A stretch of DNA of 25,255 nucleotides from JBBRMQ01 sp038230775 (GCA_038230775.1 JBBRMQ010000030.1:1-25255); one strand, 5' to 3'. Positions 17,201-25,255 are shown, numbered from the stretch's first letter. The notes: generated by a model from the sequence alone, not told the origin. A program made the numbers and translations.

Positions 17201-18261
17201 ACCGTGCCGCCGATCGCATTGGCGATGCGTCGCGCGGGTTCCGCGAGATCATCGAACGACGTTTGCACCGCCATCTCGATCCCTAGATTCGCCAGCGCCT
17301 CGGCGCGTCGCCTCCTCCACAACTCGCGCTCCGCGGTCTGCCGTTCGTCGGTCATGTCGCGGATGAGAAGGAGCGCGCCGATGACGGCGTCGCGATCGTC
17401 GCGGATCGGCGTCGCGCGAACGTTCACCACACGATCCTCTTTCGTTTTCGAATCGCGCGCGAGGTAGTCGCTCCTGAGCATCTCACCGCGCAGCGCGCGC
17501 AGCGAGGGAAGATCCGCCGCGGTCAGCGGCTGGCCGTCGATCGAGCGCAACCCGAGCGCTTCGACGCGCGTCTGCGACGCGACGTTCGCGGGATCACCCC
17601 AGTCGCGTTGCGCGGCCGCGTTCAGGTAGTCCACGCTCCCATCCAGATTGAAAATCAGCGCGGAGTCGGGGATCTGGTCGAGCACGGTCGACGCTCTTGC
17701 GATGTCGCGAATGGCGCGCTCGTGCAGCAGCGTGTTGTTGAGCGCGAGGGTGGCGTAGCGGCCGATCTCACCGAACAGCGCGATCTCGTCGGCCGTCCAC
17801 CGCCGAGGTCCGCTGCACTGATGGATGACAAAGGCCCAGGGCTCCTCGCTGTGCGGTCGCAGGATCTGGAGCAGGGACGCACGGACCGAGAACTTCTTCT
17901 CGGGATTGACGTCCGAGTCGGTGTCGTAAATGGTGATCGGCGCCGCGGAATCGAGAGCGCGCCGGATCACCGCCGAGGTCAGTTTCACGGTCTCGCCCGC
18001 GACCATCGGGATCCCGCAGCTCGTTGCATTGACTGCAAAACGAACCGTGGCCGCGACGGACTCCATGGCGACGGGGTTCAGAAGGAGGACGCGTTCGGCT
18101 CCGAACTCCTCCATCGTCACCGTCGCGATCCTGCGCAGGACCTCGTTGATCTCCAGAGTCTCGGCGAAAGACTCGAGGACTCGTGTCAGGAGCCGGTAGC
18201 GGTCTTCCGCAGCAGTTCGTGCGGCCGAACCGGTCGTGCCAATGAGGGCCTGATCTGACAT
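14290..18261 (-). CDS. Soluble multi-sensor histidine kinase: GAF-PAS-(GAF-PAS)x2-PAS-HisKA-HATPase
   Basis: 1323 residues, no membrane segment, so cytosolic. Order: GAF (about 22-180), PAS (190-305), GAF (320-485), PAS (510-625), GAF (645-815), PAS (835-955), PAS (970-1092), HisKA with phospho-acceptor H1110 in SVASHELRTPL, HATPase_c with the N box DNLLSNAIKYS (1222-1232), G1 DHGIGIP (D1255) and G2 GGLGLGL (from about 1285). All catalytic residues are present. The GAF domains lack an obvious chromophore cysteine motif. Residues about 318-628 and 642-958 are a tandem duplication. No response regulator gene is adjacent, so its partner is unknown. A TACGAT box lies 25 nt before the ATG; no Shine-Dalgarno. 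Confidence 0.92.
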   Translation of the reverse strand: MSDQALIGTTGSAARTAAEDRYRLLTRVLESFAETLEINEVLRRIATVTMEEFGAERVLLLNPVAMESVAATVRFAVNATSCGIPMVAGETVKLTSAVIRRALDSAAPITIYDTDSDVNPEKKFSVRASLLQILRPHSEEPWAFVIHQCSGPRRWTADEIALFGEIGRYATLALNNTLLHERAIRDIARASTVLDQIPDSALIFNLDGSVDYLNAAAQRDWGDPANVASQTRVEALGLRSIDGQPLTAADLPSLRALRGEMLRSDYLARDSKTKEDRVVNVRATPIRDDRDAVIGALLLIRDMTDERQTAERELWRRRRAEALANLGIEMAVQTSFDDLAEPARRIANAIGGTVRIYFYRAATGMLDLVGYAGTSESAQYSDYFAKHPYRVGEGMPGTVFQIGRPLFFYDIRGDAVLDFARDEEERAVKRSLNEQSLIAVSIEAYGERIGAMVMSQSSSDRNFDAEDLEFAQSVAERIGAASHIHQLTRVSLDGHRAAEELARREVDARVRFEAVIDTAPVGIAVVSADELRFEMVNARWVEYASQFEKISPDTKMVGLRADEVIPEFESVLKQVGESGETRLDEAIEVSGPRGRRYVNRIISPVRGRFSGITQSITILIQDLTDQVVEDRLNRDREARRRRHAECLANIGLQAVSVQASIENLDEPARRIAEAIGGSAMIYFYHPPSGELRLVGLSAQSPAFQAFRQHVVRNPYHPGEGIPGTVFQIGRPLFFSDVKGNAVVDYGRDDGEKTLIARMKEQSLIASPIESYGDRIGAIVVARADDNRNFDAEDLEFVQSVADRLGAASHIHQLTRMSLEGHRAAEELARREVDARVRFEAVLETAPIGVAVISADELRFELANARWLDFAEYFGKIAPDTRVIGLRVEEVIPGWERMLKQVAESGEMRFDEAVQIARQPARQPGPVYVNRIVSAVRGRFSGITQSITILIQDVTDQVVAKREIEALAQMMAERSARLDSILGSMTDALWVYDANGTVVDVNQAALTMFGLGSRTEAVEAGSFDRFNLRYPDGRFIPRDDLPYSRALRGMTVPDYLAIGRHLLSGKDLDLSIAAAPIESNGIVGAVLVMRDITALQELDRKKDEFLSVASHELRTPLTTIKGYTQLLAQTIEDKSMADHSTYLNAVLGEIERMMGLITELLDVSRIETNRLQIDPQPVRWRDFLDRRASAFRVQNPARKITFDVTVGEVMLNVDPDRMRQVIDNLLSNAIKYSAESTEIELRATVVDHQMLTQVIDHGIGIPTDEIPKLFERFHRARNVSSRYYGGLGLGLYIAKAIIEAHNGAISVASEEGQGATFTVNLPLP
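15388..17310 (-). repeat. Tandem duplication of a GAF-PAS module inside the kinase gene
   Basis: Two ~0.95-kb units: about 16378-17310 and 15388-16338. At protein level YHPGEGIPGTVFQIGRPLFF matches YRVGEGMPGTVFQIGRPLFF, and RNFDAEDLEF, HRAAEELARREVDARVRFEA and GRFSGITQSITILIQD recur at a constant offset of about 324 residues. The offset becomes 330 after an ARQPARQP insertion in the second unit. DNA identity remains high in these blocks. Confidence 0.9.
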
Positions 18262-18286
18262 TGTGACGCGGGTCTAAAGGATTTCG

Positions 18287-18315
18287 ATCGTAGCAGAAAT
18301 ACCGGCCGGTAGAAT
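18287..18315. promoter_or_regulatory. Divergent -10 boxes for the kinase and mazG
   Basis: Minus strand: TACGAT (18292-18287), 25 nt before the kinase ATG. Plus strand: TAGAAT (18310-18315), exactly 7 nt before the mazG ATG at 18323, a leaderless arrangement. No -35 consensus on either side. Confidence 0.5.
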
Positions 18316-18322
18316 GCAGGCC

Positions 18323-19099
18323 ATGGCGCGGCGCACCTTCGATGAGCTCGTGCAATTGATGACGACGCTGCGCGGCCCGAACGGCTGTCCGTGGGATCGC
18401 GAACAGACGCTCGAGAGCCTGAAGCCGTTCATCGTGGAAGAGTCGTACGAAGTGATCGACGCCATCGATCGTAACGACCGCCACGCCCTCGCCGAGGAGT
18501 TGGGCGACTTCCTGCTGCAGGCGGTGTTCATCGCCGAGATCACCCGCGAGGAAGGATCGTTCGACATCCACGACGTGGTCACCGTGCTGCACGACAAACT
18601 GGTGCGCAGACACCCGCACGTGTTCGCGGACGTGAAAGCGGACGACTCGGAACAGGTGCTCGTCAATTGGGAGAAACTGAAGAATGAGGAACGGAAGGCG
18701 GAGAACAAGAGCGTTCTCGATGGAGTGCCGCAGTCGCTTCCGGCACTCCTGAAGGCCTCGCGGTTGACCGAGAAAGCAGCACGTGTTGGATTCGACTGGC
18801 GCCGTGCCGAAGACGTGTTCGACAAGATCGACGAGGAGCTCGCCGAGGTTCGGGAAGCGGTAGCGAAGCAGGACGCGCAGAACCTCCACGAGGAGATCGG
18901 CGACCTGCTCTTCACGATCGCCAACATCGCGCGCAAGCTCGACATGAACGCAGAAGAGGCGCTGCAATCGGCCAACCGCAAGTTCACGCGCCGTTTCACC
19001 GCCATGGAGACGAGGGTCCGCGACACAGGCCGCAATCTCGATCAGCTCACCCTCGAGCAGATGGACGCGCTATGGGACGAGGCCAAAGCGTCGGAGTGA
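18323..19099 (+). CDS. mazG: Nucleoside triphosphate pyrophosphohydrolase MazG
   Basis: 258 residues from the ATG at 18323; an in-frame ATG at 18314 lies inside the -10 box, so the second is preferred. Two MazG domains in tandem. The first starts RGPNGCPWDREQTLESLKPF and has VEESYEVIDAI (E39, E40, E43) and EELGDFLLQ. The second has DEELAEVREAV and EEIGDLLFTIANIARK. These are the EExxE and ExxD magnesium-binding sets. The linker with GVPQSLPALLKASRLTEKAARVGFDW is conserved. MazG hydrolyses NTPs and dNTPs to monophosphates and cleans the nucleotide pool. yidD overlaps its stop. Confidence 0.96.
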   Translation: MARRTFDELVQLMTTLRGPNGCPWDREQTLESLKPFIVEESYEVIDAIDRNDRHALAEELGDFLLQAVFIAEITREEGSFDIHDVVTVLHDKLVRRHPHVFADVKADDSEQVLVNWEKLKNEERKAENKSVLDGVPQSLPALLKASRLTEKAARVGFDWRRAEDVFDKIDEELAEVREAVAKQDAQNLHEEIGDLLFTIANIARKLDMNAEEALQSANRKFTRRFTAMETRVRDTGRNLDQLTLEQMDALWDEAKASE

Positions 19100-19392
19100 A
19101 GCGAGCGGCGGTCGTGTTGCTCGTGCTCGCGGTGTGGCTCACTCACGATGGGGTTGTTCCGCCTGAATACGCCGTCGATGCACGCGTGGCGATCTTCGCC
19201 ATCGACTCCTATCGCGCTTTGGTATCTCCGCATCTTCGCGGTGTCGTTCAATGTCGATTCACGCCCACGTGCTCGATGTACGGACGGGAGTCGATCCGCA
19301 AGTTCGGCTTCGCGCGCGGTGGCGCGCGAGCGATTGCGCGCATCGCGCGATGCGGGCCATGGACGCCTCTCGGCACGCTCGACCCGCCGTAG
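19096..19392 (+). CDS. yidD: Membrane protein insertion efficiency factor YidD
   Basis: About 98 residues from a GTG at 19096 that overlaps the mazG TGA (GTGA); an upstream in-frame ATG at 19072 would give 106. One hydrophobic N-terminal helix (AAVVLLVLAVWL), then the family signature SYRALVSPHLR, CRFTPTCSMYGRESIRKFG and ARIARCGPW, ending GTLDPP. YidD is a small inner-membrane-associated protein thought to help YidC-dependent insertion. It is usually encoded next to rnpA and yidC; here it has moved behind mazG. It lacks the common basic C-terminal tail. Confidence 0.93.
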   Translation: MKRAAVVLLVLAVWLTHDGVVPPEYAVDARVAIFAIDSYRALVSPHLRGVVQCRFTPTCSMYGRESIRKFGFARGGARAIARIARCGPWTPLGTLDPP

Positions 19393-19443
19393 TGTGAGGG
19401 CCGGCTTTAGTCGGCCTGGCCGGCCGAAAGCTGGTCCACACAC
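19392..19443. repeat. Three-way-junction hairpin element between convergent yidD and nth
   Basis: Outer GTGTG (19392-19396) pairs with CACAC near 19437-19443. Inside are GGCCGGCT/AGTCGGCC (19399-19416) and GGCCGGC-CGAAA-GCTGGTC (19418-19436), both with G-U wobbles. Same plan as the element at 8833-8888, in the same kind of position. Likely ends both transcripts. Confidence 0.65.
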
Positions 19444-19445
19444 AA

Positions 19446-20099
19446 CTACTCCTGCGGTTCCTCGGCGCTCGGACACAACTCATTGAGATTGCACTCCACG
19501 CACCTGGGCTTGCGCGCGACGCAAATCTGCCGGCCGTGAAGAATGATGCGATGCGAGAAGCTCGTCCACTCTTTCTGCGGCACGAGCTTCATCAGGTCCT
19601 GTTCGATTTTCTGGGCGTCGTCGTTGGATGTCAGGCCGAGGCGGCCGGAGACTCGGGCGACGTGGGTGTCGACCACGATGCCCACCGGCGTCTTGAACGC
19701 ATTCGACAGCACGACGTTCGCAGTCTTGCGCCCGACACCAGGAAGCGCGGTGAGCTCGTCCATCGTGCGGGGCACCTCCCCTCCGTGTTTGCCCACGATG
19801 GCCTGCGCCGCGGCGATCACGGCCTTCGCCTTGTTGCGAAAAAATCCCGTCTGCCGGACATCGCGCTCCATCTCGACCTGTTTCGCGCGGGCGAAAGCCG
19901 CGGCATCGGGATACTTTCGAAAGAGCGACTTCGTCACGAGGTTCACGCGCACGTCCGTGCTCTGCGCCGAGAGCATCGTCGCGATCAGCAGCTCGAAGGC
20001 GTTCGTGAAATCGAGCGAGCACGCCGCCTTCGGATACATCCGCTTGAGCTTCACCAGGATGTCGATGACGCGTTCCTGCTTCTTGGTCGCCACAGTCAT
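19446..20099 (-). CDS. nth: Endonuclease III (DNA glycosylase/AP lyase)
   Basis: 217 residues from the ATG at 20099. The helix-hairpin-helix LPGVGRKTANVV contains the catalytic K125; the catalytic aspartate is D144 in VVDTHVARVSGRLGL. The [4Fe-4S] cluster motif is C193-x6-C200-x2-C203-x5-C209. It removes oxidised pyrimidines and cleaves the resulting abasic site. The frame is open to 20135, but that overlaps hutU. Only 11 nt separate its start from the divergent hutU start, so its promoter must lie in hutU coding sequence. Confidence 0.96.
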   Translation of the reverse strand: MTVATKKQERVIDILVKLKRMYPKAACSLDFTNAFELLIATMLSAQSTDVRVNLVTKSLFRKYPDAAAFARAKQVEMERDVRQTGFFRNKAKAVIAAAQAIVGKHGGEVPRTMDELTALPGVGRKTANVVLSNAFKTPVGIVVDTHVARVSGRLGLTSNDDAQKIEQDLMKLVPQKEWTSFSHRIILHGRQICVARKPRCVECNLNELCPSAEEPQE

Positions 20100-20110
20100 A
20101 GAATCAAACC
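20099..20110 (+). promoter_or_regulatory. -10 box (TAGAAT) of hutU, overlapping the nth start codon
   Basis: TAGAAT (20099-20104) begins at the first base of the divergent nth start codon and lies 6 nt before the hutU ATG. No Shine-Dalgarno fits in the gap, so hutU mRNA should be leaderless. Confidence 0.5.
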
Positions 20111-21784
<1,674 letters not shown>

Positions 21785-21789
21785 GGAAG

Positions 21790-21874
21790 AGTAAGGCTGT
21801 AAGGCCGTAGAACCAGCAGCTACGTGCGGTTGCGGTTTCTACGGCCTTACCGCCTTACTGTCTTACCGTCTTAC
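21790..21874. repeat. Octamer-repeat inverted repeat (GTAAGGCC / YGYCTTAC words)
   Basis: Left arm: GTAAGGCT, GTAAGGCC, then GTAGAACC (21791-21814). Right arm: TCTACGGCCTTAC, CGCCTTAC, TGTCTTAC, CGTCTTAC (about 21838-21874). About 22 bp pair with one mismatch around a ~25-nt loop. The last CTTAC contains the stop codon (TTA, 21871-21873) of the minus-strand gene. It lies between convergent genes. Same design as the 7-mer elements but with period 8. Confidence 0.8.
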
Positions 21875-22905
21875 TCCACCAGCCCCGACATCTTCAGCTT
21901 CACAAGCTTGTCCGCCGGCACGTTGTTGTAGCCGAGCGACTTCATCTTGCGGATGTAGTCGGGAGTCACGCCGAAGATCTTCATGTCGATCAACTGCTTG
22001 ACGGACAGGTTCTCGTAGCCCAGGCCTCGCAGCTCTTCGATGTACTTCGGTGTCACACCCTGGATGCCCATATCGCTCAACTGTCTCGCGGACAGATTGG
22101 TGTAGCCGAGCTTGCGGTACTCCTCGATGCGCGCCGCGGTGATGTTGCCGACGCGAAGGTCCGTCAGCTCGCGCGAGGTGAGGCCGGTCAAACCCGCGCC
22201 CTGCAGCTCGCGGATGTACGACGGACGAACGCCGAGGATCCCCATGTCGGCGATCTGGTGCGCGGTGAGATTCGCGAAGCCGAGCGCGCGCATCGAGTTG
22301 ACATACTCCGCGTCGACTCGTCCCACGCGAAGATTCACCAGCTCGCGCAGCGTGAGATTCGAATAGCCGAGCTTCCCGAATTCCTTCACCACCTCGGCAG
22401 TGATTTGAAAGACCGCAATCTCTTCGACCTCGCGCTTCGTCGGCTGATATCCAAGGGAGCGCAGATCGCGGATGGTCTGCGGAGAGAAGTCGTGCGCGGC
22501 GAACATGAGGAGCTGGTCGTCGGTGAAACCGGAGTAGCCCAGCGTATCCATGTCGTGAACGAATCCGTCGCTCGGCGTAAAGCGGAAGTGTCCCGCACCG
22601 GTGCCGTCGGAGAAGCGCCCTTCAAAAACGATGATCCCGGCCTGACGACGCAGCTCGAACTTCACGTTGGCGGCGTTCGACTCGACGTCTGACTTCGACA
22701 GTCCCGCGAACGAAGCGATCGCGTCGTTGAATCCCATGACGTTGTTGTTGTAGCGATATCCGTCGCGACTCTGGCTCCCGCGGAACATGGTCATTTGCAC
22801 GGAATCGCCTTCGAACTCAGCAGTCCAGGCACCGCTGCGTGGATCGGTCGAGGCGTAGGCGGAAAAACAGATGGCAACGGCGATGAGGACGAGAAAACAC
22901 TTCAC
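21871..22905 (-). CDS. Secreted protein with seven-plus 29-residue LGY repeats
   Basis: 344 residues from a GTG at 22905 set by AAGGAGG 5 nt upstream. Signal peptide KCFLVLIAVAICFSAYAS. Residues about 25-120 form a beta-rich domain (WTAEFEGDSVQMTMFRG, IIVFEGRFSDGTGAGHFRF). Then come seven repeats of 28-29 residues with consensus LGYxNLSxxQLxDMxIxGVTPxYIxELRx, and a truncated eighth at the C terminus. I recall similar repeats at the C termini of M56/BlaR1-like membrane peptidases in Acidobacteria and relatives, but no peptidase domain is present. Function unknown. A strong promoter with a palindromic operator lies upstream, so expression is probably repressor-controlled. Confidence 0.85.
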   Translation of the reverse strand: MKCFLVLIAVAICFSAYASTDPRSGAWTAEFEGDSVQMTMFRGSQSRDGYRYNNNVMGFNDAIASFAGLSKSDVESNAANVKFELRRQAGIIVFEGRFSDGTGAGHFRFTPSDGFVHDMDTLGYSGFTDDQLLMFAAHDFSPQTIRDLRSLGYQPTKREVEEIAVFQITAEVVKEFGKLGYSNLTLRELVNLRVGRVDAEYVNSMRALGFANLTAHQIADMGILGVRPSYIRELQGAGLTGLTSRELTDLRVGNITAARIEEYRKLGYTNLSARQLSDMGIQGVTPKYIEELRGLGYENLSVKQLIDMKIFGVTPDYIRKMKSLGYNNVPADKLVKLKMSGLVE

Positions 22906-22910
22906 GGAGG

Positions 22911-22976
22911 CCTCCTTTTCAGCGTTTTCGATCATGTACGAAGGTATTCGTATTGTCAACGAAAACTTTCGTACAT
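22911..22976 (-). promoter_or_regulatory. Strong promoter with nested palindromic operator and RBS for the LGY-repeat gene
   Basis: On the minus strand: -35 TTGACA (22959-22954, exact), 17-nt spacer, -10 CATGAT (22936-22931), Shine-Dalgarno AGGAGG (22916-22911). Around it, ATGTACGAA (22934-22942) and TTCGTACAT (22968-22976) form a perfect 9-bp dyad. It contains two smaller dyads, TACGAA-N4-TTCGTA (22937-22952) and ACGAAA-N2-TTTCGT (22959-22972), whose centres are 21 bp apart, two helical turns. Four ACGAA half-sites thus bracket the -35. The TGTAC/GTACA ends recall BlaI/MecI/CopY operators; that identity is inferred. Confidence 0.75.
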
Positions 22977-23053
22977 CCCTGGCGGACGCGAGAAAAAGAG
23001 AATGGACCCCCTCTAGACACGGTTATGCTTCACGTTCGCAGGGGGACAATCGA

Positions 23054-24160
23054 GTGCAAAGAAGTAAAGACTGGGTCAACATCGCCTTCCTCACATTCAC
23101 ACCCATCATCGGCATCGTCGGTACGGCACTGTACACATGGCGATACGGGGTTCATCTGTGGATGCCGGTGCTGACCGTGGTGATGTATCTCGCCGTCGGG
23201 TTCTCGATCACGGCCGGATACCACCGCTTCTTCTCGCACAAGAGCTACGAAGCGTCGACGCCGGTCCAGTATGTTTACGCGTTCTTCGGCGCGATGGCGG
23301 CACAGAACTCGATCCTGTGGTGGTCATCGGCCCATCGCGTCCATCACAAGTACGTCGATCACGACTGGGATCCGTACAACATCCAGCGCGGCTTCTGGTG
23401 GGCGCACATCTTCTGGATTTTCTACAAGCCTGTTGAAGAGCAGCCGACCTTCGACAACGCTCCTGATCTCCTGTCGAACAAAGTTGTGATGTGGCAGCAC
23501 AAGTGGCACAAGGTGATTCTCATCGTCGGCGGCTTCGGCATCCCGACGCTCATCGGCGCGATGTTCGGACATCCGATCGCCGGACTGTTGTGGGGGGGAT
23601 TCCTCCGCCTCGCCGTCATTCATCACACGACGTTCTTCGTGAACTCGCTCGCGCACATGCTGGGCGAGCCGCTGTACAACGCTGAAGTGTCCGCTCGCGA
23701 CAACTGGATGGTCGCCCTCCTGACTCTCGGCGAGGGGTACCACAGCTTCCATCACCGCTTCCCCGCCGACTTCCGCAACGGAATCCTCTGGTACCACTGG
23801 GATCCGGCGAAATGGATGATCCGTGCCCTGAAAGCCGTCGGACTGGCCAGTGACCTGCGCACGACCGCACCTCCGCAGATCGAGCAGGCGCGCATGCAGG
23901 CTGCCCTTCGCGTCGTCGAGGCGAAGATCGAATCGGCCGAAGCGACGGCGGCGGAGCCGATCCGTCAGCGTCTGCACGCCGCGCTGCATGATCTGGAGAT
24001 CGCATTCACGCTGTGGCGGCAACACATGAACGAGCGCGCGGAAGGCGTCTCGACCAAGTGGCGCGAGACGCGCCGCCTGGCGAAGCAGCACGTGCGTCAA
24101 TCACGCCGCAACTGGAAGCACGCGGTGCGGATGATTGACCGCCTCCCGCAAGTGGCCTGA
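23054..24160 (+). CDS. Membrane fatty acid desaturase (delta-9 acyl-CoA/acyl-lipid type)
   Basis: 368 residues from a GTG at 23054, with GGGGGAC about 7 nt upstream; the open frame reaches 22871 but enters the neighbouring operator and gene. Three histidine boxes bind the di-iron centre: HRFFSH (57-62), HRVHH (94-98) and HSFHH (230-234). Four hydrophobic spans are seen (IAFLTFTPIIGIVGTALY, MPVLTVVMYLAVGFSITAGY, VILIVGGFGIPTLIGAMF and IAGLLWGGFLRLAVI). The family inserts a double bond into saturated acyl chains using O2 and electrons from ferredoxin or cytochrome b5. After about residue 275 there is a ~90-residue charged, helical tail not needed for catalysis. Confidence 0.9.
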   Translation: MQRSKDWVNIAFLTFTPIIGIVGTALYTWRYGVHLWMPVLTVVMYLAVGFSITAGYHRFFSHKSYEASTPVQYVYAFFGAMAAQNSILWWSSAHRVHHKYVDHDWDPYNIQRGFWWAHIFWIFYKPVEEQPTFDNAPDLLSNKVVMWQHKWHKVILIVGGFGIPTLIGAMFGHPIAGLLWGGFLRLAVIHHTTFFVNSLAHMLGEPLYNAEVSARDNWMVALLTLGEGYHSFHHRFPADFRNGILWYHWDPAKWMIRALKAVGLASDLRTTAPPQIEQARMQAALRVVEAKIESAEATAAEPIRQRLHAALHDLEIAFTLWRQHMNERAEGVSTKWRETRRLAKQHVRQSRRNWKHAVRMIDRLPQVA

Positions 24161-24198
24161 GTCTCCGGGCCAGCCTGCGGGCTGGCTCCGCTCGAGAC
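24161..24198. repeat. Hairpin element between the desaturase and sugar dehydrogenase genes
   Basis: GCCAGCC-TGCG-GGCTGGC (24169-24186) is a perfect 7-bp hairpin, framed by GTCTC (24161-24165) and GAGAC (24194-24198). The inner word GCCAGCC/GGCTGGC is the same as in the element at 8841-8860. It may partly terminate desaturase mRNA; no U-tract. Confidence 0.55.
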
Positions 24199-24204
24199 CA
24201 CGCG

Positions 24205-25255
24205 ATGCGAAGCCTGGCTTTCGCGCTCTGCCTGATCGCCTCCACCGCCGGCGCGCAGAACCTCGCGCTCAAACGCGTCATCGACGGCCTCACCCAGCCT
24301 CTCGGCCTCGTCAACGCCGGCGACTCGCGACTCTTCATCGTCGAGCAACCGGGTCTGATTGTGATCTGGGACGGCACGCACATTCTTCCGACGCCGTTCC
24401 TCGACGTCCGATCGCTCGTCTCGTGCTGCGGGGAACGCGGCCTTCTCGGACTCACGTTCCACCCGAAGTACGCGCAGAACGGTTTCTTCTTCGTCGATTA
24501 CACGGCGGCCACGACGGGCGACGTCACGATCGCGCGCTATCACGCGTCCTCCAACCCCGACGTGGCCGATCCGAGCTCGCGCATCGTTGTGTTGTCGGTG
24601 CAGCATCGCCAGGCTTCGAATCACAACGGCGGACAACTTCAATTTGGTCCGGACGGATATCTATACGCGGGCGTCGGCGACGGCGGCGGCGCAGGCGATA
24701 CGCCGAACAACGCGCAGAACCGCTCGGTACTCCTCGGCAAACTGCTTCGCCTGGACGTCAACACGGTGCCGTACGCCATTCCGCCCACCAATCCTTTTCA
24801 CGATGAGATCTGGGCCTACGGCCTGCGCAATCCGTGGCGTTTCAGTTTCGATCGCTCGACGGGCGATCTCTGGATCGGTGACGTGGGTCAGGATCATTAC
24901 GAGGAAGTCGATTTGCAGCCCGCAACGAGCATCGGTGGCGAGAACTACGGCTGGCATCGCATGGAAGGCTTTCACTGTTTCAACCCGTCCACCAATTGCA
25001 GCGACGCGATGCTGACGCCGCCGATCCTCGAGTACTCGCACGCGGACGGGTCGTGTTCGATCACCGGCGGCTATCGCTACCGCGGCGCGTTCGTCCGCAT
25101 GAGGGGCACGTATTTCTACGCGGACTACTGCACCGGCGTGATCTGGGGCGCAACCCAGGGCGCAAACGGCGCCTGGACCGGAACGCCGCGGATCGACACG
25201 TCGCTCAAGATCGTGAGCTTCGGCGAGGACATGAACGGAGAGTTGTACGCCGTCG
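24205..25255 (+). CDS. PQQ-dependent sugar (aldose/sorbosone-type) dehydrogenase, 3' truncated by window end
   Basis: 350 codons are present and the frame runs off the right edge. Signal peptide MRSLAFALCLIASTAGA, then ALKRVIDGLTQPLGLVNAGD. GERGLLGLTFHPKYAQNGFFFVDYT, ASNHNGGQLQFGPDGYLYAG (H140, the position of the general base in this fold), GDGGGAGDTPNNAQN, GKLLRLDV, IWAYGLRNPWRFSFD and DVGQDHYEEVD are classical blocks of the six-bladed beta-propeller GSDH family. E. coli YliI is the best-known relative. It is expected to be periplasmic, oxidising aldoses with PQQ and calcium. Substrate unknown. No Shine-Dalgarno; 44 nt after the desaturase. Confidence 0.9.
   Translation, partial: MRSLAFALCLIASTAGAQNLALKRVIDGLTQPLGLVNAGDSRLFIVEQPGLIVIWDGTHILPTPFLDVRSLVSCCGERGLLGLTFHPKYAQNGFFFVDYTAATTGDVTIARYHASSNPDVADPSSRIVVLSVQHRQASNHNGGQLQFGPDGYLYAGVGDGGGAGDTPNNAQNRSVLLGKLLRLDVNTVPYAIPPTNPFHDEIWAYGLRNPWRFSFDRSTGDLWIGDVGQDHYEEVDLQPATSIGGENYGWHRMEGFHCFNPSTNCSDAMLTPPILEYSHADGSCSITGGYRYRGAFVRMRGTYFYADYCTGVIWGATQGANGAWTGTPRIDTSLKIVSFGEDMNGELYAV

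Overview
The window reads as a compact, high-GC chromosomal segment from a free-living Gram-negative bacterium. The gene mix points most easily to Acidobacteriota: an S46 dipeptidyl-peptidase, Mpl (Gram-negative murein recycling), a rpmE-DUF1385-prfA cluster, a DUF47/Pit phosphate pair, a DUF1573 protein and a LGY-repeat protein. This placement is inference; there is no rRNA or other decisive marker. I see no tRNA or rRNA genes, IS elements, phage genes or CRISPR array.

Layout. 1-1690 (minus): a 3-hydroxyisobutyrate-dehydrogenase-type oxidoreductase whose 3' end overlaps the start of a secreted S46 peptidase that runs off the left edge. 1728-3230 (plus): a HerA-like ATPase (YjgR/DUF853). 3231-3591: a convergent intergenic region with a heptad-repeat hairpin and a 138-nt rod-shaped candidate RNA. 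3592-7507 (minus): 7Fe ferredoxin, an unusually long GreA and Mpl. 7630-8757 (plus): a secreted DUF1573 protein with a clear intrinsic terminator. 9044-12153 (minus): L31, DUF1385, RF1 (prfA) and an O-methyltransferase. 12183-12503 (plus): a small membrane protein. 12500-14121 (minus): DUF47 regulator and PiT phosphate permease, an overlapping operon. 14290-18261 (minus): a 1323-residue soluble histidine kinase with a duplicated GAF-PAS module. 18323-19392 (plus): mazG and yidD. 19446-20099 (minus): nth. 20111-21784 (plus): urocanase. 21871-22905 (minus): a secreted 29-residue-repeat protein behind a palindromic operator. 23054-25255 (plus): a fatty acid desaturase and a PQQ-type sugar dehydrogenase that runs off the right edge.

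Most genes are housekeeping: nucleotide pool cleaning and DNA repair (mazG, nth), translation (rpmE, prfA), transcription elongation (greA), wall recycling (mpl), phosphate uptake (pit) and histidine breakdown (hutU). The more unusual content lies between genes. First, several junctions carry inverted repeats built from short tandem words, mostly 7-mers; the word differs from locus to locus but the architecture is the same. Second, two convergent junctions carry perfect or near-perfect three-way-junction hairpin elements. Third, several genes have a TANNNT -10 box only 6-9 nt before the start codon and no Shine-Dalgarno, as expected for leaderless mRNAs. Fourth, a long hairpin with a U-tract ends 9 nt before the prfA start codon.
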